Part shown: one piece after another, positions 42,911-52,324 of the stretch
Layout: every line of letters begins with the position of its first letter
How positions within the stretch are numbered: the stretch's first letter is position 1
Origin: Mesorhizobium sp. L-2-11
GTDB taxonomy: Bacteria; Pseudomonadota; Alphaproteobacteria; Rhizobiales; Rhizobiaceae
Assembly: GCF_016756595.1 (NCBI RefSeq)
Contig: NZ_AP023257.1
Location: 5,658,001-5,722,000 of the forward strand
Direction of reading: 5' to 3'
Length of the DNA: 64,000 nt
Translations under genes and position numbers: made by a program
The notes under the pieces: generated by a model
The model's input: the letters and a program-made list of their open reading frames with translations, nothing else
Told to the model about the DNA's origin: nothing
Database searches by the model: none

Positions 42911-44236
42911 TCAGCCGAAATAGGTGGGAAAGGCGTGGCGGACATGGCCGGCCGGGTCGACGCCGAAGATCACGCGATGGCGATCGAGGCAGGTGCAGGG
43001 ATGCGAGATGCCGAATTCAATGATGTCGCCAACGGCAATGTCGTCGCCCGGCGCGATTGTCAGGAAGGCGTGCTGGTCGTTGAGCTTGAAGACCTCGGCT
43101 CGTGTCGGCGGGACAGACAGCGGCTTGCCGGCGCGGAAGACCGCGAGCACCATCGGAAAGCCCTGATCGAACGAGACGTCGCGCATGCCCATGCCGCAGA
43201 TCACCAGGCCCGGCTCCGGCCGCGACAGCACCTCGGCCCACAGGCGCAAAGCTGGACGAAACGAATTTCGTGCGGAAACGCTGGCGCCGCCGACCGCAAA
43301 GCCGTTGCGGGCGTCCAGTGCGCCAAGCGAGCGATCATAGACACCATGGTCGTGGAAGAAGATGGCGCCGCTGCGCAACACCAGCGTCGCATTGCCGTCC
43401 CTGGAAACGGCGGGCGAAAGCGCGGCGACCACTTTGTCGAAGAACACCGAGCCGCCGGCCGTGACGATCAGCGGCACGTCGCCGCCGACGCGGGTGCGCA
43501 GCCGCAGGAACATGTCGGCGGTCATCGCCAGCAGCGCCGAGATCGCCTCCTCGGTGCGGCCGGGGTCGGGTTGCGCCGCGGCACCTTCGTAGGTCGCAAC
43601 GCCGGCAATCAGCAGCCGTCCGCCGGCGGCATCAACTGCATCGGCGATCGCCTCGGCCTCGCCAGCAGTCCGCGCGCCTGCCCTCCCAGCACCGAGTTCG
43701 ACGAGCACGCGCAATGGCGGCAGCTTCGCATTGGCCCGCCAGGCTTCGGCGAGCGCATTCACGGCGGCGATCGAGTCGTCGAAGACGAAGAGCTCGGCGC
43801 TTGGCCATGCGCCGGCAAGGGCTACAAGCCGGTTCGCGCCACCTGATCCACCAACCTCGTTGGCGATGATCAGCCGAGAGAGCCCGGCTCTGAGCATCAC
43901 CGCGGCCTGCCTGATATCCGCGACGGTCGTGCCCCATGCTCCGGCTTCTACCAACGATCGAGCAAGGTCTGGCGCCATCGGGGTTTTGACATGCGGCGCG
44001 ATCATCGCGCCCTGTTCGCGCGCATAGCGCAGAAATAGATCACTATTGGCGATGAAGGCCTCCTCGTCGAGGGTCAACACCGGCAACGACATGCGCCCGT
44101 CAGCCGGATGCCAGCGCTCAGATGCGACAAGGCTGCTGTCCAGCCCGAAGGTGCCGGGCGGCACACCGCGGATGCGATCGTCGAGCAGGAAATTTTCACG
44201 GGTCGCGAGCGACAGTACGGGTGAGTTTTCGGTCAT
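42911..44236 (-). CDS. D-threonine aldolase / D-serine dehydratase-like PLP enzyme
   Basis: A 441-aa fold-type III (alanine-racemase-like) PLP enzyme. The Schiff-base Lys is in IAPHVKTPM (about residue 84). The C-terminal domain carries the metal site HPCTCLDRHRVIFG (about 413-426), with His and Cys ligands as in D-serine dehydratase and D-threonine aldolase. It would cleave or dehydrate a D-beta-hydroxy amino acid. It is the first gene of the minus operon, divergent from an amidohydrolase with 77 bp between. Confidence 0.88.
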   Translation of the reverse strand: MTENSPVLSLATRENFLLDDRIRGVPPGTFGLDSSLVASERWHPADGRMSLPVLTLDEEAFIANSDLFLRYAREQGAMIAPHVKTPMAPDLARSLVEAGAWGTTVADIRQAAVMLRAGLSRLIIANEVGGSGGANRLVALAGAWPSAELFVFDDSIAAVNALAEAWRANAKLPPLRVLVELGAGRAGARTAGEAEAIADAVDAAGGRLLIAGVATYEGAAAQPDPGRTEEAISALLAMTADMFLRLRTRVGGDVPLIVTAGGSVFFDKVVAALSPAVSRDGNATLVLRSGAIFFHDHGVYDRSLGALDARNGFAVGGASVSARNSFRPALRLWAEVLSRPEPGLVICGMGMRDVSFDQGFPMVLAVFRAGKPLSVPPTRAEVFKLNDQHAFLTIAPGDDIAVGDIIEFGISHPCTCLDRHRVIFGVDPAGHVRHAFPTYFG

Positions 44237-44313
44237 CCGATGCTAGTCCTTTCGCCTTCGCAGGATGAAGTCCGGTTCGATTTCCGATGCCGGCCACAGC
44301 ATGAGAGAGATGC

Positions 44314-45255
44314 GTGCCAAAGCCTTACTCCGGACCGATCATCGATGCCCACCATCATCTTTGGGATCTCGGCCTCGGCCGGCACCCCTGGCTCGCCACA
44401 ACGGCTGGCGAACGCGGCGGCCTGGGCGAGCTTGGCCCCTTGCGACGAAACTATCTTCCTGAGGATTATTTGCGCGACGCCAGCCGGCACAATGTCGTCG
44501 CCGCCGTCCATGTCGAGGCCGGTTGGGCCGGGGATGACTGCGTCGGCGAAACGCGGTGGCTTGAAACGCTCGGCAAGACGCGGGGCGTGGCCGCCCGCTA
44601 CGTCGTTCACGTCCCGCTGGCGAACCGCCAAGCGCCGGCGCTGGTCGAGGCGCAGGCGGCATTCAACCGTGTCGTCGGCGTGCGCGACATACTGAGCTGG
44701 GATCCAGATCCTGCCCGCCGTTTCGCTGCCCGTGACGGCATCATGGATGACCCGGCCTGGCGGGCTGGGCTGTCTCTGCTTGCCGGCCATCGGCTGGTTT
44801 TCGATCTGATGGTGTTTCCGCGCCAATTCGCCGGTGCGGCGCGCCTCGCAGCGGCCCATCCGGACCAGTTTTTTGTCCTTAACCACTGCGGCAGCCCGAT
44901 CGATCGCGACGCGGACGGAATGCGGGCGTGGCGCGAAGGGCTCAGGCGTTTGTCCCAGTGTGACAACGTCGCCATCAAAATATCGGATCTGGTCGCCTAC
45001 GATCATGACTGGACGCTCGACAGCCTGAAGCCGGTTGTCATGCATTGCATCGACTGTTTCGGCACGCAGCGCGCGATGTTCGCCAGTGACTTCCCGGTGG
45101 CCGGTCTGCACGCGTCGTTCGATGCGGTATATGACAGCTTCAAGGCCATTGCCGGGGAGCTTTCCACGGAGGAGCAGACGGCGCTGTTCTTCGGCAATGC
45201 AAGGCGTATCTACCGGCTGGACGATATGTCATCGGCGGGCCTGCTCCCTGCCTGA
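44314..45255 (+). CDS. amidohydrolase-2 family hydrolase (lactonase-like TIM barrel)
   Basis: A 313-aa protein starting at GTG behind GAGAGA. IIDAHHHLWDL (about residues 9-19) is the metal-binding HxH strand. FVLNHCGSP (about 187-195) and MFASDFPVAGL (about 254-264) give the further His and the catalytic Asp of the family. Members hydrolyse lactones or amides of sugar acids. Its 3' end overlaps the convergent permease gene by 27 bp. With the ribose-type importer it may process an imported sugar-acid-like compound. Confidence 0.88.
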   Translation: MPKPYSGPIIDAHHHLWDLGLGRHPWLATTAGERGGLGELGPLRRNYLPEDYLRDASRHNVVAAVHVEAGWAGDDCVGETRWLETLGKTRGVAARYVVHVPLANRQAPALVEAQAAFNRVVGVRDILSWDPDPARRFAARDGIMDDPAWRAGLSLLAGHRLVFDLMVFPRQFAGAARLAAAHPDQFFVLNHCGSPIDRDADGMRAWREGLRRLSQCDNVAIKISDLVAYDHDWTLDSLKPVVMHCIDCFGTQRAMFASDFPVAGLHASFDAVYDSFKAIAGELSTEEQTALFFGNARRIYRLDDMSSAGLLPA

Positions 45256-46200
45256 GAGAAGCAGCAGCCCCAGGATCAGCGAACCGAACAGAATGCTGCG
45301 CCAGCCGGGCGATGCGTTGACGACGGTGATCAAAGCCGTGATCGTGACCAGCAGGATGGCGCCGGGGATGGTGCCGGCATAGGTGCCGAGCCCGCCGAGG
45401 ATCGAGGTGCCGCCGAGCACCACGGCCGCAATCGAGGCGAGCAGATAGGGATCGCCGATCCCGACATAGCCTTGTCCGTTCATGCCGAGCACCAGCACGC
45501 CCGCAAGCCCTGAAGTGAAGCCGCTGATGCCGTAGACCGCCAGGGTGGTCGAGGCGACAGGAACGCCGGAGAGTGTCGCGGCGAGAGGGTTGGCGCCCAT
45601 GGCGAAGAGCCGAGCGCCGAAGGATGTGGCATGCATTGCGGCCAGAACGATCACGGAGACGGCCACCCACAAAAGCACGCCTGCGGGTATACCGCCCGGC
45701 CGCGCATTGCCGAGCCATCGAACTACCGGGTTTTCGGCGGTCACGGCACTGCCGCCGGCGATGATGATGAGCAGGCCCTGCAGGAATGTCGCCATGGCCA
45801 GGGTCATGATCATCGGATGAACGCGCAGCAGCGCCACGCCCAGCCCGTTCACCAGACCGATTGTCGTCGTTAGCGCGAGGACGGCAAGGACGGCGGTGAG
45901 CCCGGTCGGGTCCGCCTGCCAAGACAGCAGCGGCAGGCTGACGGCGCTCACCGTGACGATCGCCGCGACGGAAAGGTCGATGCCGCCGGCGATGACCACA
46001 AAGGTCTGCCCCGCTGCGACCAGGCCGATGACCGCGGCCAGTTCGACCAGATAGCGCAAATGGCCATAGGCGCCGAAGCCACGCGAAGCGAAGCTCGCCG
46101 CGATCCACACCGCGGCGACGATGGCAAGGGTGAGAAACGGCCGGCTGCGCAGGATCGTCAGGGCGCGCCTGCCGCTCACGGACTCTTTCCATGCTGTCAT
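45229..46200 (-). CDS. ABC transporter permease (ribose/RbsC type)
   Basis: A 323-aa permease of the BPD_transp_2 family with about ten hydrophobic segments. AAGQTFVVIAGGIDLSVAAIV (about residues 60-80) is the typical RbsC motif, repeated in form as VLGGTSILGGLGTYAGTIPGA (about 259-279). Its start overlaps the stop of the other permease (46197-46200). It is last in the importer operon; its 3' end runs 27 bp into the opposing amidohydrolase gene. Confidence 0.9.
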   Translation of the reverse strand: MTAWKESVSGRRALTILRSRPFLTLAIVAAVWIAASFASRGFGAYGHLRYLVELAAVIGLVAAGQTFVVIAGGIDLSVAAIVTVSAVSLPLLSWQADPTGLTAVLAVLALTTTIGLVNGLGVALLRVHPMIMTLAMATFLQGLLIIIAGGSAVTAENPVVRWLGNARPGGIPAGVLLWVAVSVIVLAAMHATSFGARLFAMGANPLAATLSGVPVASTTLAVYGISGFTSGLAGVLVLGMNGQGYVGIGDPYLLASIAAVVLGGTSILGGLGTYAGTIPGAILLVTITALITVVNASPGWRSILFGSLILGLLLLSGREQARR

Positions 46201-47162
46201 TGCTGCACCTTGCGGAATTGCGGGATGGCGACCGCCCCGATGATGATGAGGCCCTGGGCGACATATTGGGCGACCGGGGTGAAGCCGAGGAAGAACATCA
46301 CACTGATCATCAGGCTCAGCAGCAGGCTACCGGCAAGCGCGCCGCGCATCGTGCCTTGACCGCCGAGGAAGCCGATGCCGCCGAGCACGGCGGCGGCGAT
46401 GGAATTCAGCGTGAAGGCCGTGCCGATGACCGGATCGCCCGAACCCGTTTGCGCGGCAACGAACAGGCCGGCACCTGTGCAAAGCAGGCCGCTGATCGCG
46501 TAAGCCGCTACCCGTGCGCCATCGACCGGCACGCCGGAGCGATAGGCGCCGACCGGATTCTCGCCGGCGGCATAAAGGCTCAAACCAAGTGGCGTGGCGA
46601 GATAGAGCTTCCACAGAAGGACGATGAGCATCAGCAGCACGAAGGCCGCGGGCGTGTTGCCGGCAAGCAGGTCCGACAGCCACTCCGGAATGGCGCCGCC
46701 GGGTCTCGGCAGGATGAGCAGCGCAGCACCGCCGATGATGAAGGAGCCGGCGAGCGTCACTACGATCGCCGGCAACCGAAGTTTTACCACGATGAACCCG
46801 GTCGCGGCACCGATGCCGATACCGGTCACCGCCACCGCAGCGGCACCGCCGGCTACGCCAAGCGGCCCTGTCATCGTCGTCGCGGCGATCACCGCGCCCA
46901 GGCTGACCATTGCGCCGATGGCCAGGCTGATGCCGCCGGTAAGCATCAGGATCGCCTGGGCCATGGCGACCAGCGCCAGCGGAAACCAGCTCTGAGTGAA
47001 TTTGGCGAAGCCGGCAGCGGTCAAGAGGCCGGGAAAGAGGAAGCCGTAGGCGACGAGGAACGCCATGACCACGGCGAACAGGCCACGCACGCCCACATTG
47101 CGGCGCAGTTGGACCGGCCAGTAGAGAGCGCCGCCTTGCCTTGGCGAGGCCACCGTGCTCAT
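46197..47162 (-). CDS. ABC transporter permease (ribose/RbsC type)
   Basis: A 321-aa permease with the same family motifs (MAQAILMLTGGISLAIGAMV, about residues 65-84; VLGGIGFLGGQGTMRGALAG, about 263-282). The ATG at 47162 overlaps the ATPase stop by 4 bp. The open frame extends upstream to 47441 inside the ATPase gene and was not used. It forms a heterodimeric channel with the downstream permease. Confidence 0.9.
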   Translation of the reverse strand: MSTVASPRQGGALYWPVQLRRNVGVRGLFAVVMAFLVAYGFLFPGLLTAAGFAKFTQSWFPLALVAMAQAILMLTGGISLAIGAMVSLGAVIAATTMTGPLGVAGGAAAVAVTGIGIGAATGFIVVKLRLPAIVVTLAGSFIIGGAALLILPRPGGAIPEWLSDLLAGNTPAAFVLLMLIVLLWKLYLATPLGLSLYAAGENPVGAYRSGVPVDGARVAAYAISGLLCTGAGLFVAAQTGSGDPVIGTAFTLNSIAAAVLGGIGFLGGQGTMRGALAGSLLLSLMISVMFFLGFTPVAQYVAQGLIIIGAVAIPQFRKVQQ

Positions 47163-48667
47163 GCCGTCACCTTCCGCTGTTCGGCGCCCATCGCGGCGGA
47201 AACGATCGCTTCCTCGCTCAATGCGCCGCGCTCGAGCACGGCAACGATGTGGCCCTCCCGGACCACCGCGACGCGGTCGCAAAGGTGCACCAGTTCGGGT
47301 GTATCGGAGCTGAGCAGCACGACCGCCTTGCCGGCGGCGGCGAAGTTGCGAAGCATCATGTAGATTTCGCGCTTGGTCTCGACATCGACTCCGCGTGTCG
47401 GGTCGTTGAGGAGAAGCGCAAGCGGGTGGTGCGGCATCCATTTCGCCAGCGCCACCTTCTGCTGGTTACCGCCCGAGAGGGCCTGCGCCGGCCGGTCGAG
47501 GTCGCCCTTGATGCCAAGCTGGGCAGCGAGACCTCTTGCCGTCTCGCGCTCGGCACGGCGGCTGCGCAGCTTCAGCGCCGGCAGTCTTGCGAAAGCGGGC
47601 AGCATCATGTTGGTGATGATGGAATGGATCAGGTGCAGGCCTTCGCGCTTGCGGTCGGCCGGGACATAGGCGAGGCCAAGCGCGTTGGCTTTCGGCACAC
47701 CGCTGGGCAAACCCGAACCACCATTGACGGTCGCGGATGCCGTCCTGGCCGGAATGGCACCGTAGAGGCCGAGCAGCAGATCTTCCTGCCCTTGCCCGAC
47801 CAGGCCTCCGATGCCGAGCACCTCGCCCGTCCTGATGTCGAGATCGACGTCGCGCATCAAGCCGGCCGAAAAATTGCGAACCGAGATGGCGTTGGCAGCC
47901 GATGCCGAAGGCTGCCAACGCGGAAAGAGGTCGCCGGGGTCGCGGCCGACCATCAGCCGTACCAGCCCGGCGGCATCGGTTCCTTCGAGGCTGCGGTCCG
48001 CCGTGCAGGCGCCGTCCTTCAGGACGGTGACATGCTGGCACAGCGCCATGACTTCGTTCAGCCGGTGCGAAATGTAGAGAATAGCGATGCCCTCGCCGCG
48101 CAGCCGCTCCAACAGGTCCGTCAGGACCTTCGTTTCGGTTGCCGAAAGCGACGAAGTGGGTTCGTCGAGAATGAGCACGCGCGGCCGGCGGTAAAGCGCC
48201 TTGGCTATCTCCACCATCTGCCGGCGGCCAAGCGACAAATGTCCGACCGGCATCGAGAGCGGTTCGCGAAGCCCTACAAGATCGCATGCTGCCCTGGCCC
48301 GCACGGCGAGTTCGGGATAGTCGAGCAAACCGAACCGGCGCGGATAGGCGCCAAGCCCGATGTTCTCGGCGATTGAGAGGCTGGCCGTCAGGCTGAGTTC
48401 CTGCTGGACGACGGCGATGCCCGCCTGTTGCGCATAGGCAGGGGTCATGCGCGACACCGGGCGCCCATCGACCTCGATCGCCCCGCCGTCCGGGCGCAAG
48501 GCACCGGACAAAAGGTCGATCAGCGTCGACTTTCCGGCACCGTTCTCGCCGAGCAGCGCATGCACGCGGCCGGGCTGGAGAGCGATGGAAACGTCGCGCA
48601 GGACGGGGTTGCCGAAGAAGGACTTTGACACCCCCCGCGCGGCAAGAAGCGGAGCCGTGGCCACCAA
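47159..48667 (-). CDS. sugar-type ABC transporter ATP-binding protein, two domains (RbsA-like)
   Basis: A 502-aa double ATPase. Domain 1 has GENGAGKST (about 40-48), LSLGRRQMVEIAKAL and VLILDEPTSSL. Domain 2 has degenerate GLVGQGQEDLL, LSGGNQQKVALAKWM and LLLNDPTRGVD. This is the architecture of ribose/xylose-type importers. It lies between the binding-protein gene and the permeases. Confidence 0.92.
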   Translation of the reverse strand: MVATAPLLAARGVSKSFFGNPVLRDVSIALQPGRVHALLGENGAGKSTLIDLLSGALRPDGGAIEVDGRPVSRMTPAYAQQAGIAVVQQELSLTASLSIAENIGLGAYPRRFGLLDYPELAVRARAACDLVGLREPLSMPVGHLSLGRRQMVEIAKALYRRPRVLILDEPTSSLSATETKVLTDLLERLRGEGIAILYISHRLNEVMALCQHVTVLKDGACTADRSLEGTDAAGLVRLMVGRDPGDLFPRWQPSASAANAISVRNFSAGLMRDVDLDIRTGEVLGIGGLVGQGQEDLLLGLYGAIPARTASATVNGGSGLPSGVPKANALGLAYVPADRKREGLHLIHSIITNMMLPAFARLPALKLRSRRAERETARGLAAQLGIKGDLDRPAQALSGGNQQKVALAKWMPHHPLALLLNDPTRGVDVETKREIYMMLRNFAAAGKAVVLLSSDTPELVHLCDRVAVVREGHIVAVLERGALSEEAIVSAAMGAEQRKVTA

Positions 48668-48686
48668 TTTCTGCGACCTTTCAGGC

Positions 48687-49739
48687 TTATTGCTCGGCCA
48701 GCAGCTTCTTGAACATTTCCTCGTCGTAGGGCGAATAGATGTAGCCGTCAGCCGGAAAATCGGCCGCCCGGGCGAGGTACTGATCGATGTTGGAATTGTC
48801 GATCACCGGCAGCGGGATCTTGACGAAAGCCGGCACATCAATGCCCTCCAGCGCCTGGACGGCGGTGTAGGCGGCAAAGGCGCCGAGCCAGTTCGGCTGC
48901 ATGGTCGCCCAGCTCTTGAGGCCCTTTTCCTTCCAGAGCTCGAGGAATTGGCGGGCGTTCTCGCCGGTGATCGGCACTTGTTCGCGGCCCTGCTTGTCTA
49001 GGGCGAGTACCGCGCCCGCAGACAAGGCGCCGCCGAGCGACAGAATTCCGTCGATCTCGGAATTGGCGAACAGCAGGCTGGTGACAGCCTCCTGTGCAGG
49101 CGCGACATTGTAGGGTGTGTTGGTCTCGGCAATGACCGTCACCTCGGGATGGGCCTTGAGCGCCGCGTCAGCGCCTTTGCGCCGATCGTCGCTGACCGAA
49201 ACGCCGGCCGGGCCGTTGAGGACGAGAATCTTGCCCTTGCCGCCGATGGCGTCGATCAGGAACTTGGCCGCCTGATCGCCCCACTGAGCGGAATCGGTGT
49301 TGACCTTGGCTGTGACCTGGTCGGTGTCGACGAGGCTGTCGAAGTTGATGATGGCGATGCCCTTGTCGCAGGCATCCGCCAGCACACGCGCCGGAGCGGT
49401 CGACGAGCCGGCAATCAGGATGATGGCGTCGACGTCGGAATCGATCATCGACTGGATCTGCTGGATCTGGACGTTGGCGTCGCCCTGGGCGTCGGTCACG
49501 ACAAGCTTGTCGACCAGCCCCTGCTTCTTCAGGGTCTCGATTTCGGCTTCGATCGTGCCCTGGGTCTGCTTCATCCAGGTCGGCACGGAATAGATGTTGG
49601 CCCAGCCGATCGTGTATGGCGCCTTGCGGTCGCCCTTGATGCATTTGGCGGCCGCACTGGCCTGCGAACCGGCGCCGAAGCTCAGCAGGAGACCGAGGCA
49701 AAGGGCACTGGCGGATGCGAAAAGCGATGATTTCGTCAT
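48687..49739 (-). CDS. periplasmic sugar-binding protein (RbsB-like)
   Basis: A 350-aa protein with a Sec signal (MTKSSLFASASALCLGLLLSF, cleaved near SQASA-AA). The mature type I periplasmic-binding fold shows YTIGWANIYSVPTWMKQTQG, DVDAIILIAGSSTAPARVL and GKILVLNGPAGVSVSDDRRKG. The first gene of the importer operon, divergent from an IclR regulator. The ligand is unknown; enzymes nearby suggest a sugar-acid or hydroxy-amino-acid derivative. Confidence 0.9.
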   Translation of the reverse strand: MTKSSLFASASALCLGLLLSFGAGSQASAAAKCIKGDRKAPYTIGWANIYSVPTWMKQTQGTIEAEIETLKKQGLVDKLVVTDAQGDANVQIQQIQSMIDSDVDAIILIAGSSTAPARVLADACDKGIAIINFDSLVDTDQVTAKVNTDSAQWGDQAAKFLIDAIGGKGKILVLNGPAGVSVSDDRRKGADAALKAHPEVTVIAETNTPYNVAPAQEAVTSLLFANSEIDGILSLGGALSAGAVLALDKQGREQVPITGENARQFLELWKEKGLKSWATMQPNWLGAFAAYTAVQALEGIDVPAFVKIPLPVIDNSNIDQYLARAADFPADGYIYSPYDEEMFKKLLAEQ

Positions 49740-49858
49740 GATTGTTCCCTTCTGAGGTTATGCCGGACGTGCGGGATCGGGACGAGAAAACCCGCAGGGT
49801 TGCCGCATCCGGAAACCGCCCGTTTTCTCGTCAGAACTGTCTGCGCCTGGCTCATTAT

Positions 49859-49896
49859 TGTCTGATATTTCGGACAGTATGTCTGTATATCGGACA
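49859..49896. promoter_or_regulatory. tandem palindromes, candidate IclR operators
   Basis: Two similar imperfect palindromes lie in tandem: TGTCTGATATTTCGGACA (49859-49876) and TGTCTGTATATCGGACA (49880-49896). They share TGTC...GACA ends and start 21 bp apart (two helical turns), between the divergent importer operon and IclR gene. Confidence 0.6.
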
Positions 49897-49953
49897 AATG
49901 GGATGCTAGACTGAGCCTTGACATCTTTCAAGCGTCTTGAGACGAGGGCCGAA

Positions 49954-50781
49954 ATGATTTTTTGCGCGGATGCGGCTGATATGAGCGATGGCGCTACTGG
50001 TCTGATCGAAACGGAAGCCGGCGCCGGGCCCCGTCATGGCGAACGACGCCGCGGCATCGACCGGGTCATCATGCTGCTGGAAGCGCTTTTGCGGCACCGC
50101 GCTCCGATGCGCGTCGGCGACATCGCCAAGATGATCGGCGCACCGCGTTCGACCACCTACGAGATCGTCAACAGCCTGCTCGAAGCCGAAATGCTCGAAA
50201 ACGTCGGGACGGAGGGCTACGTCTATTTCGGTCGGGCTATGCATCTGTTTGGCTGGGCCTATTCGCATCACAACGCCCACTATCGGCGCATCATAGAGAC
50301 GCTGGACAGGATGGCTGCGGAGACAGGCGAGACCGTGCAACTGTGCGGCCTGCGCGGGAACAAATACATCGTTCTCGATTGCCGCGATTCTTCCGGCCCG
50401 TTCCGGATTTCAAGCGATGTCGGGGTCGAGGTGCCGATCCCATGGACGGCGTCTGGGCGGCTCCTGCTCGGCCATATGAGCGAGGAAGAGGTGAAGGACT
50501 TCATCCCGCCTGGCGACTACAAGCTTCCAGACGGCCGCGTCATTGCGCCGGCCGAATTCTTCAGCGATGTCGCTCTGGCCCGCCAGCAAGGTTTCAGCGA
50601 GACCACCGCCCTCGCCGACCGCTTCACGTGGTGTATGGCCGCGCCCATCCGCGATGGCCACGGCGCCATCAACAAGACCCTTTGCTTGGTATTGCCAGTC
50701 GACACACCGGAAGCGCGGCGCAGCGAATTGCTTGCCCTGCTGTGCGAACGCGCCCGCGGATTGTCGTTGGCGGGAAGCTGA
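49954..50781 (+). CDS. IclR family transcriptional regulator
   Basis: About 275 aa. The N-terminal winged HTH is RVIMLLEALLRHRAPMRVGDI and GAPRSTTYEIVNSLLEAEML (about residues 36-80). The C-terminal IclR effector domain has PIPWTASGRLLLGHMSEEEVKDFI (about 159-182). The start at 49954 follows GAGGG; the TTG at 49918 and ATG at 49981 are alternatives. It probably controls the divergent ribose-type importer through the tandem palindromes. Confidence 0.88.
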   Translation: MIFCADAADMSDGATGLIETEAGAGPRHGERRRGIDRVIMLLEALLRHRAPMRVGDIAKMIGAPRSTTYEIVNSLLEAEMLENVGTEGYVYFGRAMHLFGWAYSHHNAHYRRIIETLDRMAAETGETVQLCGLRGNKYIVLDCRDSSGPFRISSDVGVEVPIPWTASGRLLLGHMSEEEVKDFIPPGDYKLPDGRVIAPAEFFSDVALARQQGFSETTALADRFTWCMAAPIRDGHGAINKTLCLVLPVDTPEARRSELLALLCERARGLSLAGS

Positions 50782-51395
50782 CGCATGTCGCGCAACAGCA
50801 TGCCCCCGGGCGCGGACCGGGGTGTTCAGCGGTTTTGCGATAACGACACGCATAAAACAACACCTGAAGGGCGGTCGAACGCGACGCGCTTTAAGGTTAA
50901 GAATCGGCCCTCACGCCTTCGCCAGGGGAGCGCGAAAAAAATGGCCGGGCTCGAAGACGGCCCGGCCAAAAAGAAGGTTTCAACCTTCAGAGGGGAACGC
51001 CGTTCGGCGGAATGGGAGGAAACCGTCGAACGGTGTTGCCTGTTTGCGCTTGTCTGGGCGGGTTGGCGACGAACAAAATTCCAAAAGCCGGCGGGATGAC
51101 GAAAATTCCTGTTCTGTTTGCTCTGACCTCTTCAGCCGGGTGACGCCCTCGTCTCAAGCAGATCGGCATAGTGCCGGCGCGCCACGTCGGGATGCGGGCG
51201 CAGGCGACGCTTAGATCACACGACACGGCATGACGCGCCAAAGCCGCTTTCCAGCCATCAACGGCTATCTTGACAAAATGTTTTGTCAAGACGAAAATGA
51301 GGTATGCTTGAGCTTTGGCGGGCGGCCGCATCGGCTTTAGTGGCGTTCGCCCTGGCCCCGACCCTGCGACGCCCAAACCTGTAAGGAGTCCCCCC
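50782..51395. other. 614-bp region without a confident gene
   Basis: It contains a minus-strand intrinsic-terminator-like hairpin (50934-50970). Upstream of it, in minus orientation, a possible small ORF of up to 60 codons ends at 50987 (51169 to 50987). Its peptide includes GIFVIPPAFGILFVANPP and ends PPIPPNGVPL. No ribosome-binding site is evident. The remainder (51170-51395) contains only the GGAG-bearing leader of the SRPBCC gene. Confidence 0.4.
50934..50970 (-). terminator. intrinsic terminator-like hairpin (minus strand)
   Basis: TGGCCGGGC (50942-50950) pairs with GCCCGGCCA (50960-50968) around a 9-base loop. On the minus strand it is followed by a run of seven T (50941-50935). It would terminate a short minus-strand transcript originating above 50987. 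Confidence 0.7.
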
Positions 51396-52202
51396 ATGCC
51401 AATCAAGAAAGACGAAACCGGAAAGCGTTGGGTCGAGATGGAGTTCATCACGCCTGGGACACCCGAGCAGGTGTGGCGGGCAATTGCGACGGGTCCCGGC
51501 AACACTGCCTGGTTCACAAAGACCACGATCGACGAGCATGTCGGCGGCAGGCTGCATTTCGACTTCGGTCCCAATGGCGCCTCCACCGGCGAAGTGACGA
51601 TTTGGGAGCCGCCGTTCCGTTTCGGCTATGTCGAACGCGAGTGGAGCGAAGGCGCGCCGCCGGTCGCAACGGAGATCACCGTGACCAGCCGGTCGGGTGA
51701 TCGCTGCGTTGTTCGCATGGTCCATTCGCTGTTTGCCTCGACCGACGATTGGGACGATCAGTTGGAAGGGTTCGAGAGCGGCTGGCCCGGCTTTTTCGAG
51801 GTGCTGCGCGTTTATCTGTCGCATTTCGCCGGCGAAAACGCCGCCAGCTTCAGCGTCATGGCCAGCACGAAGGCCGACCAGCTCTCGATTTGGAGACGGC
51901 TTACCGAGACGCTCGGTCTGGCCGGCGCTAATGTCGGCGAGCAGCGAAATGGCCCGCAGCAGCCGGAGAGACTATCCGGCATAGTCGAACGCGTGCGGCA
52001 GAACGACAAGCAGCGCTTCATCGTGCTGCGCCTGACTGCGCCTGCTCCCGGCATTGCCCTGATCGGAACCTATGCTGCCGATGGCAGCGCAAACGCCAGC
52101 ATGGCAATGTATCTTTATGGCAACGACGCCGAGCAGCGCGCCGCCGAGGGCGAGCCCAAGTGGCGGAACTGGTTTGGCGAAATTTTCAGGCATCCGGGCT
52201 GA
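51396..52202 (+). CDS. SRPBCC/AHSA1 domain protein
   Basis: A 268-aa protein. The N-terminal ~150 residues are an AHSA1-like START fold (WVEMEFITPGTPEQVWRAIA; GGRLHFDFGPNGASTGEVT; PFRFGYVEREW; GWPGFFEVLRVYL). The remaining ~110 residues form a second related but weaker domain. GGAG precedes the ATG by about 9 bases. Such proteins often pair with an ArsR regulator, but none is adjacent here. The ligand is unknown. Confidence 0.85.
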   Translation: MPIKKDETGKRWVEMEFITPGTPEQVWRAIATGPGNTAWFTKTTIDEHVGGRLHFDFGPNGASTGEVTIWEPPFRFGYVEREWSEGAPPVATEITVTSRSGDRCVVRMVHSLFASTDDWDDQLEGFESGWPGFFEVLRVYLSHFAGENAASFSVMASTKADQLSIWRRLTETLGLAGANVGEQRNGPQQPERLSGIVERVRQNDKQRFIVLRLTAPAPGIALIGTYAADGSANASMAMYLYGNDAEQRAAEGEPKWRNWFGEIFRHPG

Positions 52203-52324
52203 CGGATGCTGTGGATCAGCCGGCTAAGATCGGCATCGCGCAGTCTCTGGATGTTGGCCGCGCAATTCGCCCGTCGGAACGTTGCTTTTGTGAAAGCGGC
52301 GCCCAGATCCGCTGACAGCACGCA

